Shown in pieces: positions 1 through 11,037 of a stretch of 64,000 nt of DNA. The stretch is from Periplaneta americana. Its lineage: Eukaryota > Arthropoda > Insecta > Blattodea > Blattidae. Position numbers and translations under genes: made by a program. The stretch spans positions 943,501 to 1,007,500 of the forward strand of contig NW_027185502.1 in the NCBI RefSeq assembly GCF_040183065.1, read 5' to 3'. The notes beneath the pieces were generated by a model. That model had not been told where the DNA came from and ran no database searches. It worked only from the letters and a program-made list of their open reading frames with translations. Numbering within the stretch: position 1 is the stretch's first letter; every line of letters begins with the position of its first letter.

Positions 1-700
1 TACATTTTTAGCATTTTTAAAATCATACTTGTCTGATTGAAAAATATGTGTAAATATTAATGGTATTCTTTCTAATGAGTTTTATATAAATATGGGAGTT
101 CCTCAGGGTTCTGTACTTGGACCTCTTATATTTTTACTTTACGTAAATGATTTGACTAATTATATAAAGGAAGGTAAAGTTTTATTATACGCAGACGATA
201 CTTCTATTACTGTTTATTCGGAGTCTTGTAATGATTTGATAAGTAAAGTTGGCTATATCTCAGTTCAAAACGTGGTGTGATTATAACAAATTAATTGTTA
301 ATATTAATAAGACTGTATGTTTAAAATTTGTTAATAGACCCATGAATATAAATTTTCCATGTCAGTTGGGGGATATATCGACCCGAAGCCAACACAGTAC
401 TAAATTTCTTGGCATAATTATGGATAACCTATTGACTTGGAATGAGCATTCTGATTTTATTGCTAAAAACCTTGTTCTGCTAATTTTGCTGTATTGCAAC
501 TGAGAGCTATACTAAACACCAAAATATTGATTTCAATTTACTATTCACTTGCTTGACAAGCATACTGAAGTATGCGGTATTGGTCTTCTTTAGGTTTTAT
601 TATGATACTCTCTCTGATATCGAAGAACGAAGATATTTCTTAATGAAGATTCTCCACGAGCATCAGGTATTTTAAATCAATAACATAATTAAGCAATTGC
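1..700 (+). mobile_element. Non-LTR retrotransposon RT fragment
   Basis: Positions 92-280 encode MGVPQGSVLGPLIFLLYVND and YADDTSITVYSES. These are the PQGS-LGP and catalytic YADD boxes of a LINE reverse transcriptase. The following thumb region (249-503) continues in another frame with WCDYNKLIVNINKT and KFLGIIMDN, so a frameshift separates the two pieces. Decayed sequence resembling the C-terminal part of such RTs (LRAILNTK, ISIYYSLA) carries on to about 600. The 5' part is off the left edge. No endonuclease is seen. Inactive copy. Confidence 0.8.
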
Positions 701-1425
701 GATCGTCTTCTTTTCTTTTCTAGCAGCAATACCAATTGTATTCCACTATGGTTTAACTTAACCGAGACTCTGTAATACAGCACGTAGAGTTAAACTCACG
801 GTTAGGTTTAACATAATCTTTATATTAACCATATTTATAAAACTGGGCCTTAAACAATCATCCCTATCAAAGGAGGTAAGCACAATAACACTCAGGCTGA
901 GATGCAAGCCATCAGACACTCCTCTGTGACAAAAAAATACAATGAAAATGGCTGTATTACAGATTATTAAAATTTAATTATATGCGAATTTGGCCTTCAC
1001 TCATTAAAAACATTTACTATTTACAGTATTTTCAGCATATTTATTACAGCCAATTTGATGGGACAAAAGCACAACGATGTTACAATGGCCTTCATGTTTC
1101 AAGCCATACTCTCCCATCAGATTTTCACTGTACTTGTTCCTCTAAGATATCCAGATACTCCAGCACCTCTCGCTCAGACTTGTTCTTCGAGTCCTATTAC
1201 TCAACACGTCTGCCTCCAGCTGTACCTGAGAATAACTTGTTCCATCCCTTTTCCATTTACCTCGTGTTTGCTTATTTGTTCTTCAGATACTGTTACGAAT
1301 TTTTTTTCACCTAACCATATTTGTTAATTTGTTATGCACACAGTCACTGGTGTTTATGTCAGTGGCAACTATAATGACAGCAATAGTGATGGTGGTAATG
1401 TGTACACACAAGCCTTCAAATCTAT
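701..1425. other. Intronic sequence, nothing recognised
   Basis: Two short open frames near 982-1327 have no recognisable domain. Part of it (850-960) may be repeat debris, but I cannot name it. Confidence 0.4.
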
Positions 1426-2171
1426 TGTGACGGCAGGCCGAATATTCTAGTCGTTCCTGGTCGCTTCGGGGAACTTCGTGCGCATCCGGCAGAAGGGAGG
1501 GGGCGCGAGGAGGCGGCGCGGCACATGGTGAAGGGAGAGGGGGAGAAAACCGACTGCGACGGACGTAAAGGAAGTCTGGAGTCTGAGTGATGGGGAGACC
1601 GAGAATCGCCCAGAAACAGAAACTTCCAGGGTCGAAGGTTCGCGAAGTGTGATTTAACTAATAAAAAGCAAGCAGCCTTCGAAGAGAGCCAGTTCAGTTT
1701 AGAACAGCGAGTCAGACTTGTGAGGCAGCAGTGAAGTCAAGGAAGCCAGCCTTCGAGACCTGGGTTCAACTTGAGGAGGACCGCAACTGTGACAGTGACC
1801 AGGGAGTGCGGCGTATCCAGAAGTCTTGAGTTCGAGTGCAGTGGACTGTCTCTGGAAGTCTTGGGTTCGATATACTGTGAACTTGAGTGAATGAGCTAGA
1901 AGAACTAGCTAAGGCAATGAACTGTGAACTGAGAACTGACAGTTTTGTGTTGTAAATAGTGCTTTGTGAACATTAGTTGAGATTAGCAGTACATTGTTGT
2001 TCTCAATAATCCAAGTGAATTGTCACTGTCGTCTGTGGAGTGCAATAACGAATACTGTGTGTGCTGTGTGGAGTGAAATACCCATTGTTGACGGGAGTGT
2101 TTAAATTCAGTTATAGAAAGTCATTATTGTTGTGAATAAAAGTTACATTATTGTTTGAATTAAAAGTCACA
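1426..2171. mobile_element. Solo LTR (746 bp) flanked by 4-bp target duplication CTAT
   Basis: The segment begins TGTGACGGCAGG and ends GTCACA, a short terminal inverted repeat (TGTGAC/GTCACA) typical of LTRs. It is flanked by CTAT at 1422-1425 and CTAT at 2172-2175. It is more GC-rich than its surroundings in the first third and holds AATAAA near 2135, a plausible polyadenylation signal. No gag or pol lies beside it, so it is a solo LTR left by recombination. Four-base duplication and the TG...CA ends suggest a Ty3/Gypsy-type element; orientation is unproven. It sits in the intron just downstream of the last visible POLR1A exon. Confidence 0.82.
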
Positions 2172-2223
2172 CTATTAATAAACGGAAGCTACAGTGTTTC
2201 AGAAATATCTCACTGAAACATAC

Positions 2224-2390
2224 CTGTTTATTTTATTTGTGTAGTCATCAAGCAAATTCTTATATGAGCCATCAATAATTGCTCTTCCTATGGCTTTGTC
2301 CTGATACACTTCATCCATTTTCTGATTCATCTCTTCTCGTGATGTCGTTTCTGGAAGGTTAAGTGCAGTTTTCACAGCAGTGTCACCTAT
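2224..2390 (-). CDS. POLR1A: POLR1A exon (last in window)
   Basis: After ttttcag the exon reads IGDTAVKTALNLPETTSREE in phase 0 and ends DDYTNKIN plus two bases before gtatgt. ALNLPE and the NKIN end match the human segments AALNLPEAAS and NEINKA. The next exon, which should carry the conserved SGAKGS element, is not in the remaining 2.2 kb and must lie left of the window. Confidence 0.93.
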
Positions 2391-2780
2391 CTGAAAATTG
2401 TGAGACATAAGTTCATTAAATAAAAATTATTTATATATAAAAAGATTATACAATCTTTGAAAAAAAATCTTTTATACTATAGCATCAAATGTAAGAGTGA
2501 AGGATTTTAACATTCATTTATGGAGACGACTTTGTACAAATTATAAAAATCCTAAAATATAAGAAAGATGAAACAAGAGGATGCAAGAAAACATCTTTAA
2601 AAAGCTATGTCAAATTTTATATTTACTATTTTAACTGTTATATTTGCAAAATTTTTCATATTTACATTATATAAAAAAAAGTTAATTTATAGCTCTACTG
2701 ATGAAATCTGACCCTTGTTTCTGCATCATTTTCCACTTTTAGTTGAAAGGAATACTGTCACAAAGTAAAGTAAAACTTAC

Positions 2781-2939
2781 ATTTCTAGCATCTCTAACGA
2801 TATTGGACCTCCACTTTTCTGCAGCATCCACAACAAGAATGTCTTCAACACCAAGTGAGAAACCTTCAATTTTTAGAAAAGCATTGAAAAGCTTTGCAAA
2901 CGAATTCAACAATGCACCAGAATATGTTCCACCATACAG
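2781..2939 (-). CDS. POLR1A: POLR1A exon, GVEDIL segment
   Basis: A 53-codon phase-0 exon after ttccag and before gtaagt. It encodes LYGGTYSGALLNSFAKLFNA then EGFSLGVEDILVVDAAEKWR and ends RDARN. GF-LGVEDIL matches the human Pol I segment exactly in spacing. Only 390 bases separate it from the next exon. Confidence 0.95.
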
Positions 2940-3323
2940 CTGGAAAACACAATGAAATATAAACAAGTTTCTATTAACAAAAATGATCAGTCAAATATAA
3001 AGCAAGAACAGTCATTTTTCACCATTCAAAAAGTTGTGAAGTGGCATTATACACCTAAGCTTGCTGTGTATCTTCAAATCTCCTCACAGCACAGTTTTTA
3101 TTAGCATGGCACCATTAACTTACTTGGATGTATTCAATACCGTTACTAGGTAATTAACTGATAGTTTTCGCCCTTCCTTCTGATTTGTAAAACGAATTCA
3201 GTCACTATTTTCATATTATTATTGCACAATTTGAAAATTAATTATATGATACAACAATTTGAATTGCATGCTTTTGTTGTAATTATACGAGGGTGGTTCG
3301 ATATGTAGTAGTAGTAGTATTAG

Positions 3324-3965
3324 TAGTATTTATTTATTTAACCTGGTAGAGATAAGGCCGTCAGGCCTTCTCTGCCCCTCTACCAGGGGATTACAACTAT
3401 AACATGAACAATAAGATTACAATTAATATTAAATTTACAATTACAATTACAACAAAAATTAAAGTACGACAAGAATACCTGATTAATGAAAGCTAGACAT
3501 TTTATCATAGAAGTTAAGAACAAAGAATATTTTTGTATTTACTAAATTACAAATTAAACCTACAATAACAAAATTCTATAGTGATGAAATTACCGGATAT
3601 TGAAATATTTTGTGATAGATTAAGAGAACTATTTACAAGAAACCATGTCTGAACGAGTCTCAATTACTGACCAAGTGCCTAGTAAGTTTGCGTTTGAATT
3701 CAATTTTATTTCGACAGTCCCTGATGCTAGCAGGTAATGAATTCCAGAGTCTTGACAGGGCTATTGTGAAAGAGGATGAGTATGAGGAGGTTCGATGGGA
3801 TGGTATTGTTAGTATTGTTTCATGGCGAGAGCATGTGTTCAGATTGTGGTGGGAAGAAAGGTAAGTGAAGCGAGACGACAGGTACGAAGGAATAGAAGAG
3901 TTCAAGGCACAGATCCGACTCATATCAACATATTTCACAAAATCTGGGGTGGGGAGAGGGGAAAT
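3324..3965 (-). mobile_element. 5'-truncated LINE, RT C-terminus and 3' UTR
   Basis: Read on the minus strand, the frame at about 3965-3660 gives ALNSSIPSYLSSRFTYLSSH and ALSRLWNSLPASIRDCRNKI, the C-terminal signature of non-LTR RTs. It is followed by a 3' UTR that ends at 3330-3400 with a stem-loop (CCTGGTAGAG...CTACCAGG) and a TAAATAAATA tail. The same 3' end occurs at 20820-20900. The copy lacks EN and most of the RT. Confidence 0.8.
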
Positions 3966-4087
3966 AAAACAAACATTCCACACAGTCACCATTAACATTG
4001 AAACAAGTTTAAACATTCCTTCACAGGGTTTTCCTGTCCAAGGAAAATTAAATAATGCAAAAGTCCAGTTTTCAATGTGTTTTAACC

Positions 4088-4760
4088 CTTAAATAATTTT
4101 CTGGATAAGAAGTTCTTGAATGGACCAAAGAGGTGAAAATCCGATGGTGCCAGATCAGGACTACGAGGTGGACGCTTTTGCCTGGTTTGATGCGAGGTAG
4201 TGCACCACCATGCAGAAATCTCTCACGAGCATGTAACCCTGGCTTATTCAATCAATATGTTGAGAGTGTCACAGTGTGTCACCACTGAAGGCCTTGAAAA
4301 TCCTAAAGTAATCACAGTTATTACTTTTTTTTTTTTTTTCAGATGACTGAACTTCAAATTTCTTACATCACTGAAGCGAACTCTAAACCCACGTTTCATC
4401 TCCCATAACGCTGCTTTCCAAAAAAGGATTCTCTTCCTCTCAGTAGAAATGGTAGAGATTTTGCAGTGATGCAACCTTTCTTTTGCTTTTTGTTCCTCAG
4501 TCAGCAATTTCAGAACCCAGCACGCGGATACTTTACATAAATTTAAGCCTGAGATTATTTCATGAAGAATGCTCTTTGGAATGTTCATCGTCGCTTCAAT
4601 TTCACGGACTTCAATTCTTCAAACGTCCCTTATCAAACCTTCGACAATAGCACACTTGTCCTGGCCTGCCCCTCTGTTGCTCTGGACCATCATTCAGTTT
4701 CATTTGATCATCTTGAAATTTGTTGCAAACACACACGTACTTACTTCTTTTCAACATAAA
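4088..4760 (-). pseudogene. Mariner-family transposase relic
   Basis: On the minus strand, 4588-4244 encodes SILHEIISGLNLCKVSACWV and LKLLTEEQKAKERLH, matching the mariner HTH-linker block (IHEDL...RKVSARWVPRLLT). About 4190-4088 encodes RPPRSPDLAPSDFHLFGPFK and ends LSRKLFKG then a stop; SPDLAPSDFHLF is the DD34D catalytic-domain hallmark. Upstream at about 4700-4660 a GRPGQ patch recalls the N-terminal GRP hinge. The central catalytic aspartates are lost in frameshifted sequence. It abuts the LINE 3' fragment on its left. Confidence 0.85.
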
Positions 4761-5930
4761 ATGTCTTACCCATAAAAATCACTAACCTGCGATGATATTA
4801 TAAATTTGTGTATAGATAGAGAGCAGCTGCTATGGTGAAAAATTTTCAGGGGCAGCAAATTTTTAAATAACAAATCTACGTCTTAAGTTGGAAGGCCACT
4901 ATTATTCGTTTCTTAATATATGTTGAATTAACGTGATATCTAGACTACAAGAAGACTTTCCAATAGTCGACTACGGAAACGTGTTTTTCGACAATTTTCA
5001 GTGCAAATAACACCTATTATTCATTTGTAGCACTATATGAACAGCGTGTAGTTATTCAATTACCTACAAAAATAAAATGTAGATGTGGGAATTTTCAGAT
5101 AATTTTAAGGTAACTGTAATTTGCAGATAACTGTGTTTATAAATGATAGTGGCAGCTGTTCTTTTGTACACTTGGGACAGTGGATAGTTGAACACTCACA
5201 CTAGGTCACATGTGGGAGAGATCAGACTGCGGCATGTTTACATCTTTCAGCTCTCCACTGCGCCAAGTGCTCAGCAGAGCACACCTTCTCACGGCTGAGA
5301 AGATAAAAAAATGATTTGCGCACAAACATAACTCAGAACTACCTCAACTCACTAGCTATCATCTCCATAGAGGACAACATTTTGGAGAAAATGAGCTTGT
5401 CCAAATTCAATGATCAGTTTGCTCAGCAGAAGATGTTAGAAAGCTGTATATTGTCATACAGAACTCATAGGGTTTGACACAGAATATGTCTTTCCCCGCA
5501 ATGGGTATGGGAACCTGTTCCAGTATCCATGGCGAAACAAAAAATGACAGAATTTAAAATGCTTCCTCTAACAAGATTATGTGCCACAGCCAAATGCTAA
5601 CGTTATTAGTAGTTAGGCCACGCAGCAATGTAACTTGTGTGATCACAACCAATGTTGCCATCTTCCCTTGTTACGAGCATGAGAGCATCGAAGTTGTGTG
5701 TAAAATTAAGTGCCACACAGTCTATCTCAACACTGAGGGCAGCTACAGATGTGTGCAACCGCTGGTTTGATTTGTAATTGCGAGTTCTGCAATATTAAAG
5801 TGATAATAGACATGTGCGATACACTTTGAGAGAACTACAGTGAAAAATTTGTTGTGAACTAGAACTAATTTCAGAATGTTTCCTTATATGAAGTGAAAAT
5901 ATATTGTCATTCAAATGCATAGATGTTTGG
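4761..5930. other. Intronic sequence, nothing recognised
   Basis: No coding exon, tail or inverted repeat could be supported here. A 62-codon open frame at 5579-5770 shows no family features. Confidence 0.4.
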
Positions 5931-5934
5931 CAAT

Positions 5935-6000
5935 GAAGCCCTTAGTCCTCTTGCACTCCAATATTTCTGAGGTATAGAATCTTCTTCTTGTATTGCACAA
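5935..6000 (-). mobile_element. LINE 3'-end fragment (RNase H LINE family)
   Basis: The words GAAGCCCTTAGTCCTCTTGC and CACTCCAATATTTCT match the 3' terminus of the RNase H-bearing LINE family at 19502, 53363 and 61478 (minus orientation). Only about 65 bases remain. Confidence 0.55.
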
Positions 6001-6249
6001 CATACAAAAGGGAGAGTGAAGCGAAAATACGTTGCTGCTTTACATTAATTACTTCTGTTATCATATCTTCCATTAGAAAACCGACACGAAAATAAAACAT
6101 TCAAACCAACACAACTGAGGTGAATAGACGCAAAGAGGTGTAAGTGACATTTTAAAAAAATGATTTACGTGCCTCCAGGGTAAACTAAAGCATTTAAAAT
6201 TTCAGTGGTAAAGGGATGTCTTTTATCCACATTGCACATTAACATTTAA

Positions 6250-6905
6250 AATTGTTGTTGTTGTTGTCTAGTGCCTTGCATTTGGCAATGAAGCCATTAG
6301 CAGTCGTGCTTTCCAATACTTTTGAACTGTAGTGTCTTCTGATCTTAATGCTTCACAGGTCTTCAAGTGGTCTTCATTCATTTCTGCTGGATCGTTACAC
6401 AGGACACATATTGGTGAAGCTGAGATACCTATTCTGTAGAGATGACTTGCTAGACAGTCATGATTTGTCAATAGTCTGAAGGCTGCAACTGCTGTTTTCC
6501 TTGGTCTCTGGGGGATTATAGTGTAATCCATTTTTTGTCTTTAGCATTTGATTCTATTTCTTGTAGGTATGAATGAGAAAATTTTGTAGTGATCAAGCGT
6601 TTTATTGAGGAATATGAGAAATTAAATTTAGACTTTTGTTTTATTGTCGTGCCTTTCTTGGCAAGTGTGTCTGCGGTTTCATTCCCCATGACTCCACAGT
6701 GTGCTGGAATCCATTGGAGATGGACAATCTTATTAACTTTTTGGAGTTGTGTTAACATTTTGTAGCATTCTCTTATTTTTGTTGACTTCTTTGTAGCATT
6801 TGAACATATTCCCTGAATTGCAGCTTTAGAATCTGAAAGAATTACTGTCTTGTTATATTTATTTAAGGGAAGATTTAATAATTGGCGGAGAGCAATTAAA
6901 GTTCA
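6250..6905 (-). mobile_element. LINE fragment: RNase H domain and zinc-knuckle C-terminus
   Basis: Minus-strand frames 6758-6516 and 6531-6268 encode HLQWIPAHCGVMGNETADTL (RNase H catalytic GNE-AD motif) and AAFRLLTNHDCLASHLYRIG with CVLCNDP...HLKTC, a C-terminal Cys/His knuckle. An overlap-type frameshift lies near 6520. The 3' end is a (CAA)n run, read as ttgttgttgttg at 6252. The copy is truncated at about 6905. It is a sister subfamily of the LINEs at 19502 and 53363. Confidence 0.85.
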
Positions 6906-6989
6906 CAGAATTTACGAAAGCTTAGTAACTTTTAATCACATTTCTAGAAAATAACGTAAGTGCACTTATACCCCTTTGCTTCTGATGCC

Positions 6990-7247
6990 TCAATTGTAAT
7001 TTCTTTCCAGATAATGGGCGACATATTCTGTGTGCTGGCATAACCCTGCCAACACAGTGGAGAAATTTTTTATTTCAACTTTTATCGAGGATGAAAGTGG
7101 AGGGGCAAATGTTAAGGAAAAATGGGCAGGATATTTTTGGGATCCTACAGGTAACAGAATTGTAAATTCGCCACTAATTGTCACTCTGATTTTATCATTC
7201 TGCTTGCTAAATCTGGTAACTTCAAACTTGAAACACTTTTCAGCCAT
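6990..7247 (-). CDS. Unrecognised 85-codon ORF
   Basis: The frame starts MAEKCFKFEVTRFSKQNDKI and runs 85 codons without a recognisable domain; it is basic and beta-rich in appearance. An overlapping plus-strand frame of 139 codons (7030-7449) also exists, so at most one is real. It lies next to LINE debris and may be part of a mobile element's ORF. I cannot assign a function. Confidence 0.15.
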   Translation of the reverse strand: MAEKCFKFEVTRFSKQNDKIRVTISGEFTILLPVGSQKYPAHFSLTFAPPLSSSIKVEIKNFSTVLAGLCQHTEYVAHYLERNYN

Positions 7248-7976
7248 ATTTACATGTAAAATTCAGACTAGTGGCTGGAAGACAACATTCGCGTGGTTAT
7301 TACCCCACTTGCTGGTAAATGCACAGGTAATTTATACCGTTTATATTGAATCAACTTTACAGGCTCTTTTCTATGCATGCACAGTGGCGGCCAATGCCAA
7401 AAACAATTTTCAATGCTGTACAAATACTGTGTTGGGAACAACTGGATAATACCCACGGCAGACCAATATCGATAGTCGACGCTACTCGCTGGCCACTAGT
7501 CACCGGGCCGTACCGAGCCGTATCAAACAAAATATAATCGAAATGGTGGTAGTCAAATTCGCGACTATATTCTTAAATAATTCACTGCATTAGTCAAGTT
7601 CAAGGTTTTATGTAGTACAATGGCGGTTTTTTGAATTCATTAAAGGAAAATGAAGATGTAATAAGATCAAATACTAGGTTATCACAAGGAAATTAACAGG
7701 AAAAAAGGTGTATTTCACGGAATACCATTAAAATGACGGAAAGTAAATTTCCGGTTAATGTTAGCCATAGCGTAAAGTATGTAATTATGACGGCGTTGCT
7801 GTTTTATTTCTGGCCTATAGAAAACTACCTAGCCTTTTACGAAAAAAAATTTTAGGGAACATGAAATTATCCACCACTTTCGTTACAGGCCTATTATTTT
7901 TTATCAATATTACGAATCAAAATCTGTCATATTATATAATTTTAACTACTACATGGACGAATGAAATCAAGCAAAG
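7248..7976. other. Intronic sequence, nothing recognised
   Basis: AT-rich unique-looking sequence between the unassigned ORF and the telomere-like repeats. No domain, tail or inverted repeat is supported. Confidence 0.35.
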
Positions 7977-8133
7977 CTAGCCTAACCTAACCTAACCAAA
8001 GCTAACTTAACCTAACCTAAGATAAGCTAAGCTAACCTAAGCTAACCTAACCAAAGCTAAGCTAACCTAAGCTAACCTAACCAAAGCTAACCTAACCAAA
8101 GCTAACCTAACCAAAGCTAACCTAACCTAACCT
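7977..8133. repeat. Interstitial telomere-like repeats (CCTAA / GCTAA)
   Basis: About 157 bases are built almost wholly of CCTAACC, AGCTAACC and CCAAAGCTAA units. CCTAA is the complement of TTAGG, the insect telomere repeat. Runs of perfect CCTAACCTAACC alternate with CCAAAGCTAA variants, giving a higher-order unit of 15 bases near the right end. Confidence 0.85.
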
Positions 8134-8262
8134 TCGTAAATGCAAGGTCTGTAACCGGAGCAAGAAGGGATCTCAATCATTTAATCTGCAATGTACACGT
8201 AAAAATAAATTCAAGTAAGGATCACGCTCCCACTGCATGAGAGGTCTGCGCATGCGCTGCAG

Positions 8263-8567
8263 AAAAACTGTTTGTCCCGAGCCTCTCATCTAAGACACTC
8301 GTCATAATTTACTCGCAATATTTACGCAAATACACATTATCGCTAACAGTGGTGCTATCTCTCAATAATGTTCAGAACGAAGGAGGTAGACAGAGAGAGA
8401 GAAAAAAAGAAATATAGCACAAAACTGTTTTGTCTCGAGACTCTCATCTAAGACACGTAATAAGTCACGTAATCTACTTGCAATATATTTGCGCAAACAC
8501 ACTTTGTAGCTAACACTGGTGCTATCTCTCAGTAATGTTCAGAACGAAGGAGGCAGAGAGAGAGAAA
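8263..8567. repeat. Two-copy tandem repeat, about 150 bp
   Basis: Copy 1 (8263-8402) and copy 2 (8421-8567) share AAAACTGTTT, CTCTCATCTAAGACAC, TGGTGCTATCTCTCA and AATGTTCAGAACGAAGGAGG, ending in (GA)n runs. They differ by scattered substitutions and small indels. No coding potential. Confidence 0.8.
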
Positions 8568-8761
8568 AAAATTTCTCCCGCCAACTAAGCCACACACCAA
8601 CGTCATGTTCTTATGTTGGTGACATTGTGTATTTACTTAAATTTGGTGGTAAACGTAACGGCACGGTTCAAAGCGACCGTGGTAATTCTCCAGTATAGCG
8701 CTGTGTTGTAGACTGGGTACTGCACTTACTCAGACAAGAAAAAAATACATAAATAATATTC

Positions 8762-8955
8762 CTGTGGAGTAACAGTTAGCCTTCTTGGCCATGAAACGAG
8801 CGGGCCTGGGTTCAAATTCTGGTTGGGACAAGTTACCTGGTTCGGATTTTTTTCCGAGGTTTTTCCTCAATCACTCGAAGCCGAACTGCTGGGTAACTTT
8901 CGACGTTGAACCTCGGACTCATTTCGCCTTCATTAGTATCATTTCACAGTTTACA
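8762..8955 (+). mobile_element. tRNA-derived SINE (family A)
   Basis: The head reads GGAGTAACAGTTAGCCTTCT and GCGGGCCTGGGTTCAAATTC, tRNA-like with a B box (GGTTCAAATTC). The body CAAGTTACCTGGTT...TTTTTCCGAGGTTTTTCCTC is shared with the minus copy at 50300-50505. A second segment (8950-9290) of unclear origin follows. Confidence 0.75.
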
Positions 8956-9512
8956 GGTCGACAAGGAGGACATGGCGGATGTGGTCCAGGATCTGCCTAT
9001 AGGAGGCATCTGTCTGCGGGAGCTGCACATATCCAGTGAAGCTACAGGGACTTGTAAGCGGACTGTGGGCAACTGGGGTAGTGTAGCACCCCTGGATAGA
9101 TGGCACCTTGGTAAGTCGTGGAATCGACTGCTACATGTTCCTCTGGTTAAGGATGTAACACATTCAAGTACATGAATTGCGAACAGATGCCATCGATCTG
9201 AGGAGACCGCAGGATAACATCACAGGAAGGCGGAGGATCAGTCTCCAGTCAGGACTGGATGCTGTGGATGAATCAATATGATGAACCATGCAGTGAATCA
9301 CACGTTTGAAAAGCGATCCTTAATGGATTCAACAATCATTCCAACATAAGGAGGCTGCTCAATAAGCCCAAGGCTGTGGTGCTTGCCCGCGGGCCCTCTT
9401 TCGAGGAAAAAAAAAAGTAATATTCCTAGCATATGAAAACATCATTCTGCCAATGATATGAAAAATCGGAGCAAGGTTCATAATTCAAAATAACACAGCA
9501 CAATTCTATCTA
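8956..9512. other. Repeat-like intronic sequence, unassigned
   Basis: Moderately GC-rich sequence beginning GACAAGGAGGACATGGCGG, with overlapping short open frames but no recognised domain. It may be a second part of the SINE or a separate repeat. Confidence 0.3.
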
Positions 9513-10686
9513 CACTGACTGGCCAAAAAAGTGGATCACTTAATTTTTTTTTAAGAACTACAATTTTATAGCTTATGCTTTATTTTTACTGCATCCTGAA
9601 AAAGGCATATTGTAAATTGAAGTAAATATGTATCCTGTGCACTTCAATTCCATCATCAAAATGTTTTTGTTATTTATTTTTAAGTTCGAAAGTGTTGTAA
9701 TTTATGCAAAATTTCAAATAATGCATTTCATTAAGTTAGAGGCAATGGCTCACATTATAACATATGGTTATGCCACTGTGCGCGCACCTTGTGTGTTGCA
9801 AGCTCTAGTGGTGATGACGTTCTCCATTCATAATGCGATGCTGACCACATTTCCTGATTGTTGAAAGCCCACTTCTCCAACAATGCTGCCTACGTTTCGT
9901 TCAGGGTGTGGAAGCTGCAACGTCGGACACTTTGGTCGAGCTTATTCCACAAGTGTTCAATAGGATCTAAGTCTTGATTGCGTGCTGACCAGTCCAGAGT
10001 TGGTATCCTGATGTCACGTAGTGAGGAGCATGGGAGTGGACACTGTCATGCATAAGAATGAAATTTTCGCCAGCGAAGAGAACAAAGGGGATTACATGGT
10101 CTATTAACACATCCATGAGCATTCAGAGTGCCTCCATCGATGAAAACAAGCTCTATTTGGGCCTCAAACTGATATTGCCCCATACCATGATTGAGCCGCA
10201 TACAAGCGCCGTTCTTTCGGGGAAGTTTCAAGGCGAATATCACTTCCCACACTTCCTCCATATTCTCTCTTTATCATCAGCTGACCAGAAGCAAAATCGC
10301 GATTCATTCATGAACAGAATCATTGACCACTGGTTCATAGTCTAGTTCCAGTAAACAGTAATCATGCTGCCTGGTGTTGGAGGGGGCTGTGGAGAAATTG
10401 CTGCTCTTCTTGAGCAGCATAGTAAAGCATTGAATAGAGTTAGCTCATTTTTATATTTTAATCTCACTTTTAGTCTCATATCATTACATCGTTCATAATA
10501 TTGTTCACATGTGATGACTTGCAAAAAAAAAAAATCCATGATAGTATAAGTATATTTTAAATGTTGACATTTGGGGTATCCACAATTGAACATTATAAAA
10601 CTATGCAAATCAAACTTTCAGATAAGCTCCCTGCATAATATATACGTCACTGTGTACATTAACAGAAAACCACAATTCCAAGTCAC

Positions 10687-10890
10687 ACAGAGTTTGTGTG
10701 CACTCGATGTGGGTCTCTGGCATTTCGTCAGCCCACGCGAGTTGTGTGGATATAAAGGGAAAAGTTGAGACGATGTCGGGTGGAGTTCCCGGGTAGCTCA
10801 GTTGGCAGAGTGCTGCTACGTTCAACCAGAGGTCCCGGGATCGATACCCGGCCCCGGAACAATTTTTCTCTTGAAATTATTCATTATAAA
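10687..10890 (+). mobile_element. tRNA-derived SINE (family B)
   Basis: The tRNA-like core at 10793-10860 has an A box (TAGCTCAGTTGGCAGAG) and B box (GGGATCGATACCC) and closes CCCCGGAAC. The anticodon arm is not tRNA-like, and the flanks GTCAGCCCAC...GTGGATATA...GGGAAAAGTTG (5') and AACAATTTTTCTC...GAAATTATTC (3') recur at 29645 and 30175, so this is a SINE, not a tRNA gene. Confidence 0.8.
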
Positions 10891-11007
10891 ACTAATTCAT
10901 ATAATTTTTAATAGGTTTTATACCCATATGATAGTAAACATGTATTGTATGTGTAGATTGTGTAGATAACACTGAGAGTATTGATATTGTAAAATGACAG
11001 AGTGTAT

Positions 11008-11037
11008 CTGATGATGTTGACATGCTCAACGAAAACG
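11008..11037 (+). other. Hammerhead-like hairpin, possibly Penelope-related
   Basis: CTGATGATGTTGACATGC is followed by TCAACGAAAACG. GTTGA pairs with TCAAC as a 5-bp stem between CTGATGA and GAAA, the layout of a hammerhead core, although one extra T follows CTGATGA. Similar words occur at the ends of Penelope-like elements. A second example is at 47895. Confidence 0.35.

Noticed and set aside
7030-7449. 139-codon plus-strand ORF
   Set aside because: No domain, overlaps a competing minus frame, and no splice or promoter support.
10793-10860. Possible tRNA gene (good A/B boxes, CCCCGGAAC end)
   Set aside because: The anticodon arm lacks a normal loop, and flanking sequence is shared with two other copies, so it is a SINE head.
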